DNA of 64,000 nt. Source: Sphaerochaeta sp050178175 (GTDB lineage Bacteria > Spirochaetota > Spirochaetia > Sphaerochaetales > Sphaerochaetaceae). Both the position numbers and the translations under genes were made by a program. Under the pieces are notes generated by a model that saw nothing but the letters and a program-made list of their open reading frames with translations, searched no databases and was not told the DNA's origin. How positions within the stretch are numbered: position 1 is the first letter of the stretch; each line of letters starts with the position of its first letter. Positions 61,312 to 64,000 of the stretch are shown here, in pieces. The stretch spans positions 6,917-70,916 of the forward strand of contig NZ_JBFXGH010000001.1 of the NCBI RefSeq assembly GCF_050178175.1. The letters run 5' to 3'.

Positions 61312-63127
61312 AAATACCATTCTAGCCATTGTTCTATCCGTATTGGTCATTACCCTCGGAATGACCATTCAAGCCACTTTCTTCGCGCCGACCACCACTG
61401 AAATGGTGACGACCACTCAGCAAGTTGAAACCTCGGGCAACACTTCAGGGCAGAGTACCTATTTGGAGCCTGCACAATCGAGTCAGGTTTCAGCCAATAT
61501 TGCATGGAACAGTAGTCTCCCAGGTTCAATGGTTGTTGTTGGCAATGAAGGCAATAAGACTCCCTTCACATTTGAGACAAACTATTTCTTGATTGAATTC
61601 AATCCCAGTGGTGCCTCAATTGCTTCCTTAAAGCTGAAAGACCACCTTGATGAAGGAGAGCCTGTTGAACTCCTGTTCAAGGATGCATCATCCAATGATG
61701 CTTTCTTGATGTATGTAGGAAATGACAAGACCAATCCCATCGATGCAACTTTCCGTTACCAGATCATAGGTAACCAGGTGCAATTCACCCAGGAGTTTGC
61801 CCTTCTCGGGGAAGATGGCAAGACCCCTGGTGCCCCATTCTCCATCACAAAGACCTACACTTTTGGAGAAGAGGATTACCTCTTTGAAATTGATGTGGAG
61901 ACCAGGAACAGTGAGAACAAGGCCATTCCTCTCTCCTTTGAGAATTATGCCTATACGCTCGCCTTTGAACCACAGATTGGACCCTCTTTCTCCTCCCTCG
62001 ACAACAACTACAACTATCGTCGTTTCTATATCAAGGAAGACGGTTCTTCCAAGAAAGATCAGGTCAAGTTGAGCAATGGTGCATATTCAACAACCAAGCC
62101 TCTTTCCTGGGTAGCGCTTGTCGGTAAGTATTTCTCTATGATTGCCATTCCTGATGCTACCAACTACATGGTCAGCTTGAGTGAAGTTCCAGATGAAGGC
62201 CTTCCTCTTCAGTCGTGCATCTATCTGAGCAGACCAACGATCAAGAGTGCAGCCCAGACAGATACCTTCAGGTTCTATGCCGGTCCGCAGCTCAAGGGTG
62301 ATATGGTCATCTACAATGATGCTTCCCTGAATAGCTTTGGGGTATCGGGCTTGCAACTTGAAGCAGCGCTGGACAGCAGTTCATGGCTTGGATGGCTGGA
62401 GACAATACTGAAGACCATCTTGAATTTGCTTTACCGCATAATCCCCAACTATGGTATTGGTATCATCATCCTTACTTTCCTCCTGAAGCTGGTACTCTAC
62501 CCGATCACCAAGAAGGGTATGGAGTCAACTGCAAAGATGGCATCCCTCTCCCCTAAGATGCAGGAGATCAAGGAGAAGTATCCTGACAATCCAACCAAGC
62601 AGAATGAAGAGATGGCAGCCCTTTATAAGAAAGAGAAGATCAACCCCATGGGTGGATGTCTTCCGATGTTGTTGCAGTTTCCCATCCTTATTGCCTTCTA
62701 CGGATTGCTTAATAAGCACTTTGAGCTGAGAGGAGCGATGTTCATCCCCGGATGGATTCCTGACTTGAGCCGTCCAGATACGGTTGCGATCTTGCCGTTC
62801 AACCTGCCCTTCCTTGGCAATGAACTGCACTTGCTTCCCATTTTCTATACGGTAAGTATGATTTTCTCAATGAAAATAACCCAGAACGCCTCAACTGCAG
62901 GTAGTCAGCAGGGCATGATGAAGTTCATGACCTACGGAATGCCGTTGATGTTCTTTTTTGTGTTGTACAATGCTCCTTCTGGTTTGATCCTCTACTGGTC
63001 AGTGATGAATGCCCTATCCATCCTTCAGCAGCTGCATACAAACAAGAAGAAACAGCGTGAGGCAAATGAGGAAGCACAGAACAACGTGCAGCAGTTCCCA
63101 GGTCCAAAGGGAAAGGGACGCAAATAG
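61304..63127 (+). CDS. yidC: Membrane protein insertase YidC
   Basis: The 607-residue protein has an N-terminal membrane anchor, a large periplasmic P1 domain (about 90-340) and a five-helix core. The core has YPITKKGMESTAKM and a hydrophilic-groove segment. It ends with a basic tail. It inserts membrane proteins with or without SecYEG. AGGAG lies 6 bases before ATG 61304. It follows rnpA by 91 bp and precedes jag by 41 bp. Confidence 0.96.
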   Translation: MDKNTILAIVLSVLVITLGMTIQATFFAPTTTEMVTTTQQVETSGNTSGQSTYLEPAQSSQVSANIAWNSSLPGSMVVVGNEGNKTPFTFETNYFLIEFNPSGASIASLKLKDHLDEGEPVELLFKDASSNDAFLMYVGNDKTNPIDATFRYQIIGNQVQFTQEFALLGEDGKTPGAPFSITKTYTFGEEDYLFEIDVETRNSENKAIPLSFENYAYTLAFEPQIGPSFSSLDNNYNYRRFYIKEDGSSKKDQVKLSNGAYSTTKPLSWVALVGKYFSMIAIPDATNYMVSLSEVPDEGLPLQSCIYLSRPTIKSAAQTDTFRFYAGPQLKGDMVIYNDASLNSFGVSGLQLEAALDSSSWLGWLETILKTILNLLYRIIPNYGIGIIILTFLLKLVLYPITKKGMESTAKMASLSPKMQEIKEKYPDNPTKQNEEMAALYKKEKINPMGGCLPMLLQFPILIAFYGLLNKHFELRGAMFIPGWIPDLSRPDTVAILPFNLPFLGNELHLLPIFYTVSMIFSMKITQNASTAGSQQGMMKFMTYGMPLMFFFVLYNAPSGLILYWSVMNALSILQQLHTNKKKQREANEEAQNNVQQFPGPKGKGRK

Positions 63128-63168
63128 AAATTCAACTGCGGGGGATTTTCCCCCGAACGGAGTAGCAT

Positions 63169-63843
63169 ATGATGAAAGAATTCGAAGGACGTACTGAGCA
63201 GGAGGCTATTGCAAAAGCAATTGAGGAACTGCATATTGAGCGTGAAGATTTCGATGTGGAAATCGTTGAACCGGTCAAAAAGGGGCTCTTCAAGAAGAGC
63301 AATGTTAAGATCAGGATTCATTTTGACGATGGAAGCAATCTGGAACCGGATACATTTGATGATGAGAGAGACCTTGAACAGCCTATCAACAGCGAACTTG
63401 AGGACAAGTTGCTTACCTTTGTGGCTACTATCTTGGACAAGATGGGATATGAAGGCAGGGTATCCATCGGGTTCAGGAAGGAGCGGAAGCTCGGATTGAA
63501 TATTGAGAGTGACAACTCAAATATCATCATTGGGCGTAAAGGGAAGAACCTCGATGCCATCCAGCTTATTGCCAATGTGTATGCTGGGCAATTTGATCCT
63601 GACATGAAGGTCATCGTTGATAGTGAAAACTATCGCATGCGGCATGAAGAACAACTGATCAGAATGGCTTTCAAGACAGCTGAACAGGTGCGAAAGAGCG
63701 GGAGAAGCAAGTTGCTTGAGCCAATGAATCCGTATGAGAGAAGGCTTGTCCATACCGCACTCAATGACTTTGGTGGGGTGGAGACCAAGAGTGAGGGAGA
63801 CGGACTGTATAAACAGATACGAATCTCCAACGAGAGAAACTAA
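63169..63843 (+). CDS. jag: Jag/KhpB RNA-binding protein (Jag-N, KH, R3H)
   Basis: The 224-residue protein has a Jag_N domain (MKEFEGRTEQEAIAKA start), a KH domain with GRKGKNLDAIQ and a C-terminal R3H domain with PMNPYERRLVHTAL. KhpB binds many RNAs and affects cell division and elongation. GGAG lies 6 bases before the first of two adjacent ATGs. It closes the rpmH-rnpA-yidC-jag run. Confidence 0.93.
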   Translation: MMKEFEGRTEQEAIAKAIEELHIEREDFDVEIVEPVKKGLFKKSNVKIRIHFDDGSNLEPDTFDDERDLEQPINSELEDKLLTFVATILDKMGYEGRVSIGFRKERKLGLNIESDNSNIIIGRKGKNLDAIQLIANVYAGQFDPDMKVIVDSENYRMRHEEQLIRMAFKTAEQVRKSGRSKLLEPMNPYERRLVHTALNDFGGVETKSEGDGLYKQIRISNERN

Positions 63844-63849
63844 ACCAAC

Positions 63850-63878
63850 AACGGGAGCCAATCAAGGTTCCCGTTTTT
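63850..63878 (+). terminator. Terminator after jag
   Basis: AACGGGA pairs with TCCCGTT around a 12-base loop, followed by TTTTT. Confidence 0.75.
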
Positions 63879-63883
63879 AATGC

Positions 63884-63912
63884 TTGACAAATATTCAGAA
63901 CAGACCTACTGT
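63884..63912 (+). promoter_or_regulatory. Promoter before the cobalamin riboswitch
   Basis: TTGACA (63884-63889), 17 bp and TACTGT (63907-63912). Confidence 0.6.
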
Positions 63913-64000
63913 AACTAGTGTGCCGTATGGCACAAAACACTATATATTGTGTGTATAGGAAAAGGGAAGTTGGGTGTAGAAGCCCACGCGGTCCCGCCGC
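63913..64000 (+). ncRNA. Cobalamin riboswitch, 5' part
   Basis: The segment holds a GTGCCGTATGGCAC hairpin, then GGGAA, GGGTG, AGAAGCCCAC and GCGGTCCCGCCGC in the order and spacing of the cobalamin riboswitch core. It is cut by the window edge just before the expected CTGT. The controlled gene lies outside and should be a B12 uptake, synthesis or B12-independent isoenzyme gene. Confidence 0.8.

Noticed and set aside
1..64000. CRISPR array, rRNA operon, insertion sequence or prophage
   Set aside because: I looked for regularly spaced repeats, rRNA-like stretches, transposase or integrase motifs and phage structural genes and saw none.

Overview
The window looks like chromosome from a spirochaete, most likely a Sphaerochaeta-like member of the Spirochaetota (moderate confidence, from gene content only). 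Pointers are a carbohydrate-fermenting gene set, a LacI-domain/kinase-like hybrid sensor of a kind common in spirochaetes, and a cyclophilin-FKBP fusion reported from Treponema. The sequence is a draft: 100 Ns at 15120-15219 interrupt an acetyltransferase gene. I see no rRNA, CRISPR array, insertion sequence or prophage.

Region 1 (1-22.5 kb) is a pectin/hexuronate catabolic island. A partial sensor gene leaves the left edge. A plus-strand operon then encodes a BASS-type transporter, uxaB, uxaA, uxaC, an IclR-family regulator, a Gfo/Idh/MocA oxidoreductase and a cupin. kdgK and kdgA are divergent from one another and complete the route galacturonate > tagaturonate > altronate > KDG > KDPG > pyruvate + glyceraldehyde-3-P. 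Near-identical KdgR-type palindromes lie between kdgK and kdgA and over the start of the transporter gene, tying both loci to the IclR regulator. An Fbp-type ABC transporter, a cytoplasmic GH28 pectinase and a TIM-barrel isomerase follow.

Region 2 (22.5-51 kb) is housekeeping and salvage: deoC-thymidine kinase, a membrane-anchored Nudix protein, aldo/keto reductase, YigZ and an M28 peptidase. A tRNA cluster holds all four usual serine isoacceptors plus an arginine tRNA, followed by SRP RNA and dnaX-ybaB-recR. Next come a TerB-DnaJ protein, a glycosidase, diacylglycerol kinase, YgiQ, MATE, nagA, pepD, a peptidase C26, a flavodiiron protein, a YgjP metalloprotease, LysO and TraB. A parA-parB-immunophilin-radA operon and a NifU-like protein end the region.

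Region 3 (51-64 kb) is the replication origin: three parS sites, gyrA and gyrB on the minus strand, and dnaA-dnaN-recF-dciA-rpmH-rnpA-yidC-jag on the plus strand. DnaA boxes and an AT-rich triplet tract lie between dnaA and dnaN. A cobalamin riboswitch is cut by the right edge.

The least expected signal is promoter architecture. Several genes have a good -10 element only 6-10 bases before the start codon and no Shine-Dalgarno sequence, which predicts leaderless mRNAs. One divergent pair has start codons just 18 bp apart around a palindromic -10.
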